From positions 1-64,000 of the forward strand of contig NZ_JAOSZE010000036.1 of assembly GCF_025630775.1 (NCBI RefSeq): DNA of 64,000 nt, written 5' to 3'. Origin of the DNA: Actinoplanes sp. KI2. GTDB taxonomy: Bacteria; Actinomycetota; Actinomycetes; Mycobacteriales; Micromonosporaceae. Shown piece by piece: positions 26,115 through 35,385 of the stretch. Below the pieces are notes generated by a model. That model ran no database searches. It saw only the letters and a list, made by a program, of their open reading frames with translations, and was not told the origin of the DNA. Position numbers and translations under genes: made by a program. Every line of letters begins with the position of its first letter. Within the stretch, counting starts at the first letter, position 1.

Positions 26115-27650
26115 GTGAAGTTTTCCCGCCGCCGCGCCGCACTCATCGCTTCGACGATCATGGTTGGTCTAGCACTCCCGACCACCCCCGCGTTCGCCAC
26201 GACGAAGGCCGGCACGGCAAAGACCGCGGCCGCGAGGAAGACCACCACCGCCAAGAAGACCACGGCCGCGACCGCGACGGTCCCGACCAAGTCGAGCCGA
26301 CTGGCCGCGGTCAAGGCCGCCAAGGCGATCAACTACTACCCGTCCACGGCCGGCTGGTCGAAGATGTGGAGCAGCTTCGACGCCACCAAGGTCGACGCCG
26401 ATTTCGCGAAGGCGCAGGCGCTCGGCGCCACCAGCGTCCGGGCGATCGTCTTCCCGACGACCTTCGGCTACCCGACGCCGAACCCGAGCTACACCGCCAA
26501 GCTCGACACCTTCGTCAAGCTGGCCAACACGCACGGCATGACCGTGAAGCTCTCCCTCTTCGACTGGTGGGACGGCTACTCGGACGTGGCCGGCAGCAAG
26601 GTCTGGGCCACCTCGCTCCTCAAGCCGTACAAGGACGACCCGCGGATCATCTCGGTCGAGCTGCAGAACGAGATCGACCCGACCAACACCACCGCCGTCA
26701 CCTGGGCGAAGCAGATGATCCCGGCGCTGCGGACCGCGTTCCCGACGATGCCGCTGACCCTCTCGAACGACGGCGAGTCCGGCCCGGCCGGGCTGGCGCG
26801 GATCAAGGCGGCGCTGGGCTCGATCCCGCTCGACTACTACGACTACCACTTCTACGGCAACGCCGAGCGGGCGCTGCCGACGATCCGCCAGGCCCAGGCC
26901 GCGGTCGCGCCGGCCCCGATCGTGATCGGCGAGACCGGCATGAACACGCTGGAGAACACCGAGGGCGAGCAGGCCGCGTTCCTGGCCCGGGTCTTCGAGG
27001 CGGCCAAGGCGGCCGGCGTGAACTCGGTCTCCCCGTGGACGCTGAACGACTTCGCCTCCGGCGCCATCCCGAACTCGATCGTGTCCAAGCGCCCGCCGCA
27101 GTACAGCTACGGCATGTACCGCACCAACGGCGTCGCGAAGCCGGCCGCGGCCGTGGTCAAGGCCGAGTTCACCGGTACGGCCCTGCCCGCCTCGCTGACC
27201 GACAACGGCTTCGAGAACGCGGCCGGGCAGACCCCGTGGCGCCCGTTCATGCCGGAGCTCGGCATGGCCACCAAGACCACGACGGCGGCGCACACCGGTA
27301 AGTGGTCGGTCAGCCTCTCCAACACCGGCAAGACCTCGGCCGGCACGCCGTCCTACCGGGTCGCCCCGATCCAGCCCGTCCAGCCCGGCCAGAAGTGGCA
27401 CGGCGAGGTGTGGGCCAAGGGCAACGCCACCACCGGCACCACGCAGATCGCGGTCAGCTGGTTCGACGTCAAGGACAAGTGGCTCGGCGGCATCAACTCG
27501 GCGTCGCTCCCGACCGGCACGGTCAACTGGACCAAGCTCACGGTCGACGGTGTCGCCCCGGCCGGCACGGCCAGCATGCAGGTCCACCTGAAGTCCGGCG
27601 CCAACACCGGCACCGTCTGGTTCGACGACGTGGTGATCCGCCAGGCCTGA
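26115..27650 (+). CDS. Secreted GH5-like glycosidase with C-terminal binding domain
   Basis: The 511-residue protein starts at GTG 26115. A Sec signal (residues 1-29, ending AFA) is followed by a 30-residue Lys/Thr/Ala linker. The (beta/alpha)8 domain at about 65-350 has clan GH-A residues: acid/base E186 in VELQNEIDP and nucleophile E273 in IVIGETGMN. Residues about 360-511 form a jelly-roll (NGFENAAGQTPWRPF to TGTVWFDDVVIRQ) of the CBM4/9-like type. It is probably an extracellular endo-beta-glycanase or mannanase; substrate unknown. A convergent terminator separates it from the polysaccharide operon. Confidence 0.82.
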   Translation: MKFSRRRAALIASTIMVGLALPTTPAFATTKAGTAKTAAARKTTTAKKTTAATATVPTKSSRLAAVKAAKAINYYPSTAGWSKMWSSFDATKVDADFAKAQALGATSVRAIVFPTTFGYPTPNPSYTAKLDTFVKLANTHGMTVKLSLFDWWDGYSDVAGSKVWATSLLKPYKDDPRIISVELQNEIDPTNTTAVTWAKQMIPALRTAFPTMPLTLSNDGESGPAGLARIKAALGSIPLDYYDYHFYGNAERALPTIRQAQAAVAPAPIVIGETGMNTLENTEGEQAAFLARVFEAAKAAGVNSVSPWTLNDFASGAIPNSIVSKRPPQYSYGMYRTNGVAKPAAAVVKAEFTGTALPASLTDNGFENAAGQTPWRPFMPELGMATKTTTAAHTGKWSVSLSNTGKTSAGTPSYRVAPIQPVQPGQKWHGEVWAKGNATTGTTQIAVSWFDVKDKWLGGINSASLPTGTVNWTKLTVDGVAPAGTASMQVHLKSGANTGTVWFDDVVIRQA

Positions 27651-27662
27651 TCACCGCGGGAA

Positions 27663-27700
27663 CGACGCCGCCGCCTCCGAGTCCGGGGGCGGCGGCGTCG
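27663..27700. terminator. Bidirectional terminator between convergent units
   Basis: A perfect 13-bp stem, CGACGCCGCCGCC with its complement, has a 12-nt loop. It lies 12 bp after the glycosidase stop and 11 bp from the end of the polysaccharide operon, so it can serve both. Confidence 0.8.
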
Positions 27701-27711
27701 CGTTTCTCCGG

Positions 27712-28920
27712 CTATTTCGCCGCACCGTCGCGCGCGGGTGCGGCGCCGGGCCACACGGCCTGCGCGGGCACCGCCGGCGAGTGCACGCCGATCTGGGTGA
27801 GCAGATCCTCGTACGCCCGGACGGTCTGCTCCCAGGAGGACGGGTCGGCATGCCGGCAACCGATCAGCGGCGCCGCGTCCCGGATCGCGCCGGCCAGCGC
27901 GGACGGGTCGGCCGGCGGGGCGAACCGCACCCCCGGGTAGTCGCCGGCCGCCTCGACCAGCCCGCCCACCGCGGTCACCACCACCGGCAGGCCATGGCTC
28001 ATCGCGATGTGCAGCGGACCGCTCGCCGAGCTGCGCCGATAGGGCAGCACGACCAGGTCGGCGCCGGCGAAGTACTCGTTCACCTCGGCGTCGGTGACGT
28101 ACCGGTTGACGAACTCGATCCGCTCCCGGGCCGGCGAGGCGGCGATCAGCTCGGCCGGCCGCGTCCAACCCTCCCAGGTCTCCCCCACCACGGTCAGCCG
28201 CCAGTCCCCGGGCAGCCGGCCGAACGCCTCGACCAGATCCTCGAGCCCCTTGTACGGCCGGATCGTCCCGAAGAACAGGATCGTGCGGGACTCGCCCGGC
28301 ACGGCCGGCTGCCGGTCCGCGTCCTGGTGATGGTCGTACGGGCCGTGGCGCGCGACGACCTGGGGAACGGTGCTCAACGCGTACGCCCGCCGCAGCGCCT
28401 CCTGATCGAAGCGCGAGTGAACGACGATGCCGGCGGCGGCACCCAGCAGTGGTTTGATGCCGGCGCGCACGTAGCGCGTGGCCCAGCGCAGCCGAGCCTC
28501 GCCGGTGTCCTGCACCTCGTGGAACTCGATCACCACCCGCACCCCGGCCATCCGCGCGGCGAGAACGAGGATCAGGTACGAGTGCAGCACCGCGCCGGTC
28601 CACCACTGCAACACCAGCACGTCCGGCCGGAAGCGGCGCAGGAAGCGCACGGCCCGGGTCAGGCTGGGCAGCCCCCACCAGTCGATCCCGTCGAACACCT
28701 CGACCCCGTCGTGGTAGCGAAGGTCGTTGACCGGCCGGCCGACCCGCTCGCGCCCGGGGTAGAGCCGGGTCGGCAGCAACTGCCGCATGAGGATCGCCCC
28801 GACCGCATAATCGCTGTTCAGCGCGTTGGCGAGCCGGCAGGTGTAGTAGCTGATCCCGGAGGTGAACCGCCATCCCGAGCCGACCACCAGAACCCGCTTG
28901 CGGTCAGGCGAGACAGTCAC
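27712..28920 (-). CDS. GT4-type glycosyltransferase, last gene of the polysaccharide operon
   Basis: The 402-residue GT-B protein starts at GTG 28920. N-terminal motif: VLVVGSGWRFTSGISYYTCRLANAL. The GT4 donor-site region is ILFFGTIRPYKGLEDLVEAF (about residue 225) and the E-x7-E-like region reads SSASGPLHIAMSHGLPVVVT (about 318), where the first acidic residue of the usual EPFG motif is missing. It transfers a sugar from a nucleotide donor to a growing glycan at the cytoplasmic face. It overlaps the preceding GT gene by 17 bp. Confidence 0.85.
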   Translation of the reverse strand: MTVSPDRKRVLVVGSGWRFTSGISYYTCRLANALNSDYAVGAILMRQLLPTRLYPGRERVGRPVNDLRYHDGVEVFDGIDWWGLPSLTRAVRFLRRFRPDVLVLQWWTGAVLHSYLILVLAARMAGVRVVIEFHEVQDTGEARLRWATRYVRAGIKPLLGAAAGIVVHSRFDQEALRRAYALSTVPQVVARHGPYDHHQDADRQPAVPGESRTILFFGTIRPYKGLEDLVEAFGRLPGDWRLTVVGETWEGWTRPAELIAASPARERIEFVNRYVTDAEVNEYFAGADLVVLPYRRSSASGPLHIAMSHGLPVVVTAVGGLVEAAGDYPGVRFAPPADPSALAGAIRDAAPLIGCRHADPSSWEQTVRAYEDLLTQIGVHSPAVPAQAVWPGAAPARDGAAK

Positions 28921-30139
28921 GGTAGACCTCCTCGATCTGCGGAACGACCCGGGCCGCCGTGTAGTCGAGCCCCCGCCGATACCCCTGGGTGCGCAGCCGC
29001 TCGGCGAGGGCCCGGTCGGCGAGCAGGCGGTCGAGGGCCGCGTGCAGGGCCGGGACGTCGCCCGGCGGCACCAGCAGCCCGTTCTCGCCGTCGGTGATCA
29101 TGTCGGCCAGGCCGCCGGTGCGCGAGACGATCAGCGGCGTACGGGCCAGCAGCGCCTCGACCGCCACCTGCCCCATCGCCTCCATGATGGACGGCACCAC
29201 CCCGGCCACCGCGCCGTGCCAGGCGGCCATCACCTCCGGATGCGGCACGTCGTGCCGCACGTGCACGCCCGGCGGGATCGGCGGGGTGTCCGGCCGCGGC
29301 GTGCCCACGCAGACCAGATCCGGCGGCGGCTGGCTGCCCCGCCAGCCGTCCACCAGCCTGCGATACGCATCGAACAGCACATCCACCCCCTTGTGCGGCC
29401 CGAGCGCCCCGACGAACAGCAGGTACGGCCGGTCGGGCAGCCACTCCGGCCGGGGCGTGTCCCGGGCCAGCGCGTCCAGCCCGTCCGGGACCAGGCTGGA
29501 CACCACCCGGACCGGAAGCCCGGCCGGCAGCCGCGCGGTGTCGAGCGCCCGGGCGACCGCCGGCGAGATCACGGTGAGCGCGTCGATCCCGCGGTGCCGG
29601 TGTGTGCGCAGCGCCGTGGTCAGTGCCAGCGAGCGCGCCCGGCCGTACTGCCGGCTCGCGCAGGGCAGGCAGCGGTTCAGCCGGGGCCCGGTCGGGCAGT
29701 GCCGCCCGTCCGCGGAGAAGGTCTTCTTCACACAGGTCAGGCCGTAGTCGTGGGCGGTGTGCACGTGCGGCACACCGTCCCGGCCGTGCCGCAGCGGCAG
29801 GTACGAGTACATCAGCCAGTCGTGGCTGTGCACCACGTCGTACCGGCCGGCCCGCAGTTCGGCCCGGATGTCCACGGTGGTCAGCGGGTCGGGCGCGGTC
29901 GGGTGGAACGGCTTGGCCGGGTTCTGGTTCATCCGGGGCAGCAGGGTGTTGGCGACGCTGCGGACCCGGCGCACGCGCACCCCGTTGCGGGTCTCCGACC
30001 GCGGCGCCTGCGGTGTGGCGAGCGTCAGCACGGTGACCTCGTGCCCGCGGCGTACCAACTCCTCGCTGCTGGTGGCGATGCTGCGCTCCAGCCCGCCGAT
30101 GACGGGCGCGTAGAGGTTGGCCAACTGCAGAATCCTCAC
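28904..30139 (-). CDS. GT4-type glycosyltransferase
   Basis: The 411-residue GT-B enzyme starts at GTG 30139 (GGAGAG upstream), overlapping the flippase stop (GTGA). N-terminal ILQLANLYAPVIGGLERSIA is the glycine-rich acceptor loop; VVHSHDWLMYSYLPL, HTAHDYGLTCVKK and a Cys-rich CPTGPRLNRCLPC segment (about 165-180) are typical of GT4 enzymes with an LxxC.xC insertion. The donor domain has LLFVGALGPHKGVDVLFDAY (about 240) and PSIMEAMGQVAVEALLARTP, an E-x7-E motif. Cytoplasmic, membrane-associated; sugar unknown. Confidence 0.88.
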   Translation of the reverse strand: MRILQLANLYAPVIGGLERSIATSSEELVRRGHEVTVLTLATPQAPRSETRNGVRVRRVRSVANTLLPRMNQNPAKPFHPTAPDPLTTVDIRAELRAGRYDVVHSHDWLMYSYLPLRHGRDGVPHVHTAHDYGLTCVKKTFSADGRHCPTGPRLNRCLPCASRQYGRARSLALTTALRTHRHRGIDALTVISPAVARALDTARLPAGLPVRVVSSLVPDGLDALARDTPRPEWLPDRPYLLFVGALGPHKGVDVLFDAYRRLVDGWRGSQPPPDLVCVGTPRPDTPPIPPGVHVRHDVPHPEVMAAWHGAVAGVVPSIMEAMGQVAVEALLARTPLIVSRTGGLADMITDGENGLLVPPGDVPALHAALDRLLADRALAERLRTQGYRRGLDYTAARVVPQIEEVYRDCLA

Positions 30140-31548
30140 GGTGCTCTCCAGGATCGCGTACGGGGGCGGGAGTGCGGGGAGGGGCGGGTCCGGGCGCGGA
30201 ACCGCATGGCGGGCCGGGCGCGGACGATCGAGTGCGGCGGCTGCGCGGCCGTCGGCTGCCGGGGATGCGGCGCCGGCCGCGGCGAGGCCGGGCCGGCCGC
30301 GGACCGGCTGTGGTACATCGCGTGGACGGCCACGGTCAGCGCCCCCAGTGCCTGCCCGACCAGCCAGGCGTACCCGGTGGCCTCGATGCCGTAGGCGGGC
30401 AGCCACAGCCAGGTCAGGGAGAGGCAGCAGGCGGCCATCAGCAGGTTCAGGCGCAGGCAGCGGTGCAGCGCGCCGACCGACCGCCAGTGCGCGACCGCCA
30501 GGTTGGTGATCGCGTCCGGGATCGCGGCCAGCACGAGGATCTTCAACAGGGCCGCGCCGGCGACCGCGTAGGCCGGGCTGAACAGGGTGAGGATCCACCC
30601 GCCGGCCAGGAACAGCCCGGTCGCCGGGGCGCCGATCACGGCCAGCACCACCAGCGCGGCCCGAGGCAGCGACGCCGAGCGACCGGCCTCGTTGGTGCGC
30701 TCGGCGTACAGCGCGGAGGCGACCGCCGGCGAGACCATGAACAGCACCGAGGCGGTCATCCAGGCCATGTAGAAATGGGCGTTCGCGTCGGCCCCGAGGC
30801 GCGCGGTGACCAGCACCGGGAGCAGCGCGCTCGGGCCGGCCTGGGCCAGGTTGATCAGGTGGTGCCCGGTCAGCGAGCCGCGCACGTACGGCAGCTCGGC
30901 CCCCAGCCCGGCCCCGGCCAGCCGGCAGCCCGGCCGCAGCCGGGGCAGGCTGCGGCGCAGCGTGTACCCGGTGACCGCGATCGACGGCAGCGTCCAGGCC
31001 AGCACCACCGTCCACGCCGAGCCGAAGCCGGTCGCGGTCAGCCCGGCCAGCGTCAGCACCTTGCCGCCGGCCAGCGTCAGGCTCCGCCACAGCATGCCCT
31101 GGCTCGCCCGGTGCGCGACGAAGACGTAGTCGAGCAACATCGAAGCGGTCTGCGCGACCGCGGTGGCGACCAGCGCGACCACACCGGCCGGCGCGTCGAG
31201 GAAGTCGAAGTTGCCGGCCATCCGGGGCAGCACCAGCGCCGCGGCCAGCGCCGCCGCCGCGGTGGCCGCACAGCCGAGCAGCAGGCCGGCGCTGACGATC
31301 CGGGACCAGACGCGGGCCGGCGCCCCGGGCAGCCGCTGGATGAACATGTGGCCGAGGCCGAGGTTGGCGACCATGCTGACCACGGTGGCCGCGGAGATCA
31401 GCGCGGTCGCCGTGCCGATCGCCGGGCGGGGCAGCTCGCGGGCCGCGACCATCCAGTAGAGATAGCCGAGCCCGCTGGCGCCGACCGTACTCGCCATGAT
31501 CAGGACGCTGTTGCGGGCCAGCGAGTCGCGGCCGACCCTGGCTAGCAC
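30136..31548 (-). CDS. Polysaccharide flippase-like membrane protein
   Basis: The 470-residue protein has about 12 hydrophobic helices, with the organisation of MATE/Wzx-type lipid-linked oligosaccharide flippases: SVLIMASTVGASGLGYLYWM at helix 1, LGLGHMFIQRLPG after helix 2, and YAVAGAALLKILVLAAIPDA near the 10th. Its expected role is to move a lipid-linked glycan across the membrane. The last 55 residues form an unusual Pro/Arg/Ser-rich basic tail, probably cytoplasmic. GTG 31548 overlaps the upstream stop by 7 bp; its TGA overlaps the next GTG. Confidence 0.82.
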   Translation of the reverse strand: MLARVGRDSLARNSVLIMASTVGASGLGYLYWMVAARELPRPAIGTATALISAATVVSMVANLGLGHMFIQRLPGAPARVWSRIVSAGLLLGCAATAAAALAAALVLPRMAGNFDFLDAPAGVVALVATAVAQTASMLLDYVFVAHRASQGMLWRSLTLAGGKVLTLAGLTATGFGSAWTVVLAWTLPSIAVTGYTLRRSLPRLRPGCRLAGAGLGAELPYVRGSLTGHHLINLAQAGPSALLPVLVTARLGADANAHFYMAWMTASVLFMVSPAVASALYAERTNEAGRSASLPRAALVVLAVIGAPATGLFLAGGWILTLFSPAYAVAGAALLKILVLAAIPDAITNLAVAHWRSVGALHRCLRLNLLMAACCLSLTWLWLPAYGIEATGYAWLVGQALGALTVAVHAMYHSRSAAGPASPRPAPHPRQPTAAQPPHSIVRARPAMRFRARTRPSPHSRPRTRSWRAP

Positions 31549-32411
31549 CGGGCCGGCCCACGGCCGTAGAAGACCGTGCTCTTGGTGCCCAGGCTGATCT
31601 CGATGCGGTGCAGGCAACCGTTCGGCAGCGCGGGCACGTGCACGTAGACCGAGCTCGTGCTGTCCGCCGCGATCGATACCGGGAGCGGCGGCGCGGCGCG
31701 GAAGGAGTCGACGATCACCGACAGCGTCGCGACGGCGGCCGACGTCCCGGAGCTGCTCACCCGGATCGGCACGTTCAGGCCGTCGGCGGGGACCGCGACC
31801 GGACCGTTGATGCCCGCGGCCCAGCCGCCGAGGGCCACGCTGGTGTATCCCTGCTGCGGTGGGTGCGGCAGCCGGACGTACGCGAGAACCGCCGTTCCCC
31901 CGACGACCAGCGCGACCGTCGCGGGAACGACGATCGCCGCGACCGTGCGCAGCACCCGCCGGTCGGCCTCGGCCGGTCCGACGCGCTCCCACCGCAGCTC
32001 GCGGTCGACCTCGTCGGCAGCCTCCGCCTCGGCTTCAGCTTGGCCGGAGCGCTCGTACCGAAGCTCGGAGCGCTCTTTCCGAAGCTGCCGGCCGGAGCGC
32101 TCCCGCCGCAGCACCGCTCCGCCGAGCACGAGGGCCAGCAAAAACAGCCCGCCGGCGAGCGAACGCGCCCGAATCAGCACGCCGATCACGTGCAGCACGA
32201 GCGCGATCAGCGGCAGGCTGACCAGCCCGCAGACCACGCCCAGCCCGATCCGGCCGGTCGCCGGTTCGAGGTCCAGCCGCAGCGCCCGCAGCCACAACTC
32301 GCCCACGGCGAGCAGCGCGACCAGCGCGGCGAGCGGCAGCACCCCGGGCAGGCCGAGGGCGAGCACGGCGATCGCGAGCAGCGCCGCGGCGAGCACCCGG
32401 ATCGTGGTCAT
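31542..32411 (-). CDS. Membrane protein of the polysaccharide operon, unknown
   Basis: The 289-residue protein starts at ATG 32411, overlapping the upstream stop (ATGA). About four hydrophobic helices fill residues 5-105. A charged cytoplasmic stretch (105-155) contains repeated RYERSG/RKERSE/RWERVG units, then a helix (VAAIVVPATVALVVGGTAVLAYV) and an extracellular C-terminal beta-like domain ending with a Cys pair (NGCLHRIE, GPARC). The N-terminal half weakly resembles DUF1616 membrane proteins. No enzymatic motif is visible; a role in export, anchoring or complex assembly is inferred from position only. Confidence 0.6.
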   Translation of the reverse strand: MTTIRVLAAALLAIAVLALGLPGVLPLAALVALLAVGELWLRALRLDLEPATGRIGLGVVCGLVSLPLIALVLHVIGVLIRARSLAGGLFLLALVLGGAVLRRERSGRQLRKERSELRYERSGQAEAEAEAADEVDRELRWERVGPAEADRRVLRTVAAIVVPATVALVVGGTAVLAYVRLPHPPQQGYTSVALGGWAAGINGPVAVPADGLNVPIRVSSSGTSAAVATLSVIVDSFRAAPPLPVSIAADSTSSVYVHVPALPNGCLHRIEISLGTKSTVFYGRGPARC

Positions 32412-34273
32412 TGCGGACCACCCAGGAAGGTGAAGTCGAAGCGATAGATCGCGATGTCCTCACTGTCGTAGATCTTGATGGTCCCGGGCGTGTGGTCGAA
32501 CTTGGTCAGCTGGCCGAGCGTGAACGCCGGCCGGCCCTCGTGCGGGATCGGCTCGTCGACCTGGAAGTAGATGCCGATCTCCGGCACCTGCTCGGCCATC
32601 CGCCGGTCCACGATCAGGTAGCCGAAGTTCCAGTCGCTGAGCTGCCGGATGAGCGCCGGCCGCGGCGGCCGGCCGGGCTGGGTCAGGTACAGGTCGTAGG
32701 TGGGGAAGGCGCCCGACCCGGTGACCGGGAACTGGCCGCCCAGCGAGCCGAAGACCAGCCCGGAGTAGCGGTCGGCGACGATGCGCAGATTGCGGCCCTG
32801 GGTGGCGCGCAGCCAGTCCGCGGCGGCGAGCACCTCGGGGGTGACCGAGCGGGTGTCCGAGCCGTACACGGCCGGGCCGGGGAACCGGTACGACGGGTTC
32901 ATCCCGGCCGCCGTGTTGCCGACCAGCGCCACCGTGAACACGGCGGCCAGCGCCGGGCCGGCCAGCCGGGCCCGCCGATCGAGCATGGCCACCACCAGCG
33001 GCGCCACCACCAGGGCGAGGCCCAGATAGGTGAATGCCCAGGTCCGGCGCGCGCCCTCGGCCCCGGACGGTGCGAAGATCAGCAGCGTGGCCGGGAAGTA
33101 GCAGCCGCCGATCAGCAGCGCGGCGACGGCGCTGCCGCGGTCGACCGGGTCGGCGCCGCGAGCCGAGCGCATCCGCCAGGCCGCCGCCAGGGTCGCGACG
33201 ACCGCGAGCGCCGGCGCGACGAACGCGGCCTTCTGCTCGTACCAGGGCGCGATCGACCCGTGGAACAGCGAGCGCGAGCCCTCGCCGTTTTCGTTGACCA
33301 TCCCGGCCATCTGCGTCAGTGCACTGCCGAGATACGGGTCGAGATAGCCGGCCGTCTTGGGGGCCACCCACCACAACCAAGCGGCGACCAGGGCTGCCGC
33401 CGCCAGGGTGAGCAGCCAGGCGGTCGTCGCGGCCGCCCGGCAGCCGCGGCGGCAGGTCAGCGCGGCCGCGAAGACCAGCATGATGGCGAGCATGCCGAGC
33501 GCGGTCAGGTGGTGGGTGACGACGGTCGCGCCGGCCAGCAGCACGGTGGCGGCCGACCAGCCGGCCCGTCCCGGTCCGCGGATGGCCCGGTGCATCGCGA
33601 TGAGCGTCCAGATCATCAGGGCGATGGCCAGCGACTCGTACCCGAACTGCGTGTCGAAGTACAGGAACGAGCTGTTCAGACCGTAGATGAGAGCCGCCAC
33701 CGCGGCCGTGCGCCCGTCCCGCCAGATCTGCTCGGCGAGCACCGCCACGCCCAGCACGACCAGCAGATGCGCGACGATCAGCACGACCAGCCCGGCGTGC
33801 CAGATCGAGACGTCGGTCAGCGCCGAGATCGCGGCGACCGCCGAGTGCAGGCCGGGGAAGTCGCCGATCACCCGGACGATCGGGTTGGCCTCGAAGAGCC
33901 GGCCGTCGAGGAGGATCTCGTGGCTCTGCCGCCAGTGCGCGAACTCGTCGTGGTAGAGCGGGCCGGTGGGGTTGCGCAGGAGCTTCGGCAGGTAGGTGAA
34001 GCAGCCGTACGCGACCAGCACGGCGACGCGCAGCGTCGGGCCGGTCTCGGCACGGCAAGCCCAATAGGCGGCCGGGAGGGTGAAGACCAGCATGCCCAGC
34101 CAGAAAAGGGCGAAGGCGCCCGGGCGCTGCCACTCGGCGGCGCGGTCGGCGGCGACCAGGGCGGTCGCGCCGGCCGCGCCGGCGAGCGTCAGCGTGACGG
34201 CCACCTGGACGACTGGTACGGATTGTTTCGGTTTTTCGATATTTCTCAGTGCGACCGGGGTTGTCAGGGTCAT
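32408..34273 (-). CDS. Multi-pass GT-C or polymerase-like membrane protein
   Basis: The 621-residue protein has about 13 transmembrane helices, and a C-terminal soluble domain of about 150 residues outside. The first external loop holds PLYHDEFAHWRQSHEIL (about 100), an acidic pair followed by a conserved-looking polar stretch, as in GT-C enzymes that use polyprenyl-phosphate sugars. A second loop has NENGEGSRSLFHGSIAPWYE. It may extend or modify the glycan on the outer face, or act as a Wzy-like polymerase. ATG 34273 and its stop both overlap neighbours (ATGA), so it is translationally coupled on both sides. Confidence 0.7.
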   Translation of the reverse strand: MTLTTPVALRNIEKPKQSVPVVQVAVTLTLAGAAGATALVAADRAAEWQRPGAFALFWLGMLVFTLPAAYWACRAETGPTLRVAVLVAYGCFTYLPKLLRNPTGPLYHDEFAHWRQSHEILLDGRLFEANPIVRVIGDFPGLHSAVAAISALTDVSIWHAGLVVLIVAHLLVVLGVAVLAEQIWRDGRTAAVAALIYGLNSSFLYFDTQFGYESLAIALMIWTLIAMHRAIRGPGRAGWSAATVLLAGATVVTHHLTALGMLAIMLVFAAALTCRRGCRAAATTAWLLTLAAAALVAAWLWWVAPKTAGYLDPYLGSALTQMAGMVNENGEGSRSLFHGSIAPWYEQKAAFVAPALAVVATLAAAWRMRSARGADPVDRGSAVAALLIGGCYFPATLLIFAPSGAEGARRTWAFTYLGLALVVAPLVVAMLDRRARLAGPALAAVFTVALVGNTAAGMNPSYRFPGPAVYGSDTRSVTPEVLAAADWLRATQGRNLRIVADRYSGLVFGSLGGQFPVTGSGAFPTYDLYLTQPGRPPRPALIRQLSDWNFGYLIVDRRMAEQVPEIGIYFQVDEPIPHEGRPAFTLGQLTKFDHTPGTIKIYDSEDIAIYRFDFTFLGGPQ

Positions 34274-35385
34274 CGGTCGGCGGCTCCACTCTGCTGGGTG
34301 AGTCGCGCCTGGGGCGCGACGCTCGCATACACCTCCCGGGTGGACAGCACGACGTCGCTCCAGGTGGGCAACGCGTTGCTGCCGTGGGTGACCCGCCGGG
34401 TCTCGGCGGCCACCCGGAGCGCCTCGGCCAGCGCCACCTCGTCGTCCGGGTTGACCAGCCACAGCGGAACTCCGTCGCCGGCCATCACGGCCAGCTCGCG
34501 GTGCGCCGGGATGAACGACGCGACGGCCGGGATGCCCGCGGTCAGCGCGTCGGCCACCGCCATCCCGAACGCCTCCTGCGTGGACACCGAGACGGCCGCC
34601 GAGGCCGCCGCCATCCGGGCCGCGAACGCGTCGTCGGAGAGCCGGCCGTGGAACACCACCCGCCGCCCGGCCAGGCCGAGCCGCCCGGCCAGCTGCTCCA
34701 GCTCCTCCCGGGCCGGTCCGGCGCCGATCACGTCGAGCCGGTGGTCGGCGGGCAGGTGGACCATGGCCCGGATGACCCGGTCGACCCGCTTGTACCGCTC
34801 GAGCCGGCCCACGCAGAGGATGCTGCGGCCCGGCTCCTCCCCGGTCGCCTCGACGACCCGGATCGGGTCGGTCCCGTTTGGGATGACCACGGTGCGCTCG
34901 GCGGCCGCCGGGAAATGCCGGACGACGAGCTCCCGCTCGGCGTGGGTGACACAGATGATCCGATCGGCGCGCGCGACGATTCGCCGGCCCAACGGCCGGT
35001 AGATCGGGTGCAGTGCCGAACGCAGCAGGCTGTGTCCCGTGCCGTGGTAGTGCGGCGTGAACACCAGCGGGGTGTCGTTGCTGAGCGCGGCCGCCAACGC
35101 CGCGAGCGCGTGATAGCTGTGCGCGTGCAGCAGGTCGTACTGGCCGGCGTGGGTGCGCAGCCAGCGCCAGAGGGCGGCGGAGAAGCGGTAGTTGGCGGCC
35201 GGCACGGTGAGCGGGAAGCGCCGGACCAGCACCCCGTCCATCGTCTCCTCGGCCGCGACGGTGTGCTGGGTGAGCACCTCGACCTGGTCGCCGGCCGCGG
35301 CCAGCGCCGCGCACAGCCGACGGCAGTGGGTCTCCACCCCGCCGACGTCGGGGTGATAGGCGCTGGTGACGAATCCGACCCTCAC
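34270..35385 (-). CDS. GT4-type glycosyltransferase
   Basis: The 371-residue GT-B enzyme starts at GTG 35385, overlapping the GT2 stop (GTGA). Clear GT4 pattern: VGFVTSAYHPDVGGVETHCR at the N-terminus, LLHAHSYHALAALAAALS, VIPNGTDPIRV, SILCVGRLERYKRVDRVIRA (about 200) and VSVSTQEAFGMAVADALTAG (about 285), an E-x7-[E/D] donor motif. It resembles mannosyl- or glucosyltransferases that act on lipid-linked glycans; the sugar cannot be assigned. Confidence 0.88.
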   Translation of the reverse strand: MRVGFVTSAYHPDVGGVETHCRRLCAALAAAGDQVEVLTQHTVAAEETMDGVLVRRFPLTVPAANYRFSAALWRWLRTHAGQYDLLHAHSYHALAALAAALSNDTPLVFTPHYHGTGHSLLRSALHPIYRPLGRRIVARADRIICVTHAERELVVRHFPAAAERTVVIPNGTDPIRVVEATGEEPGRSILCVGRLERYKRVDRVIRAMVHLPADHRLDVIGAGPAREELEQLAGRLGLAGRRVVFHGRLSDDAFAARMAAASAAVSVSTQEAFGMAVADALTAGIPAVASFIPAHRELAVMAGDGVPLWLVNPDDEVALAEALRVAAETRRVTHGSNALPTWSDVVLSTREVYASVAPQARLTQQSGAADR

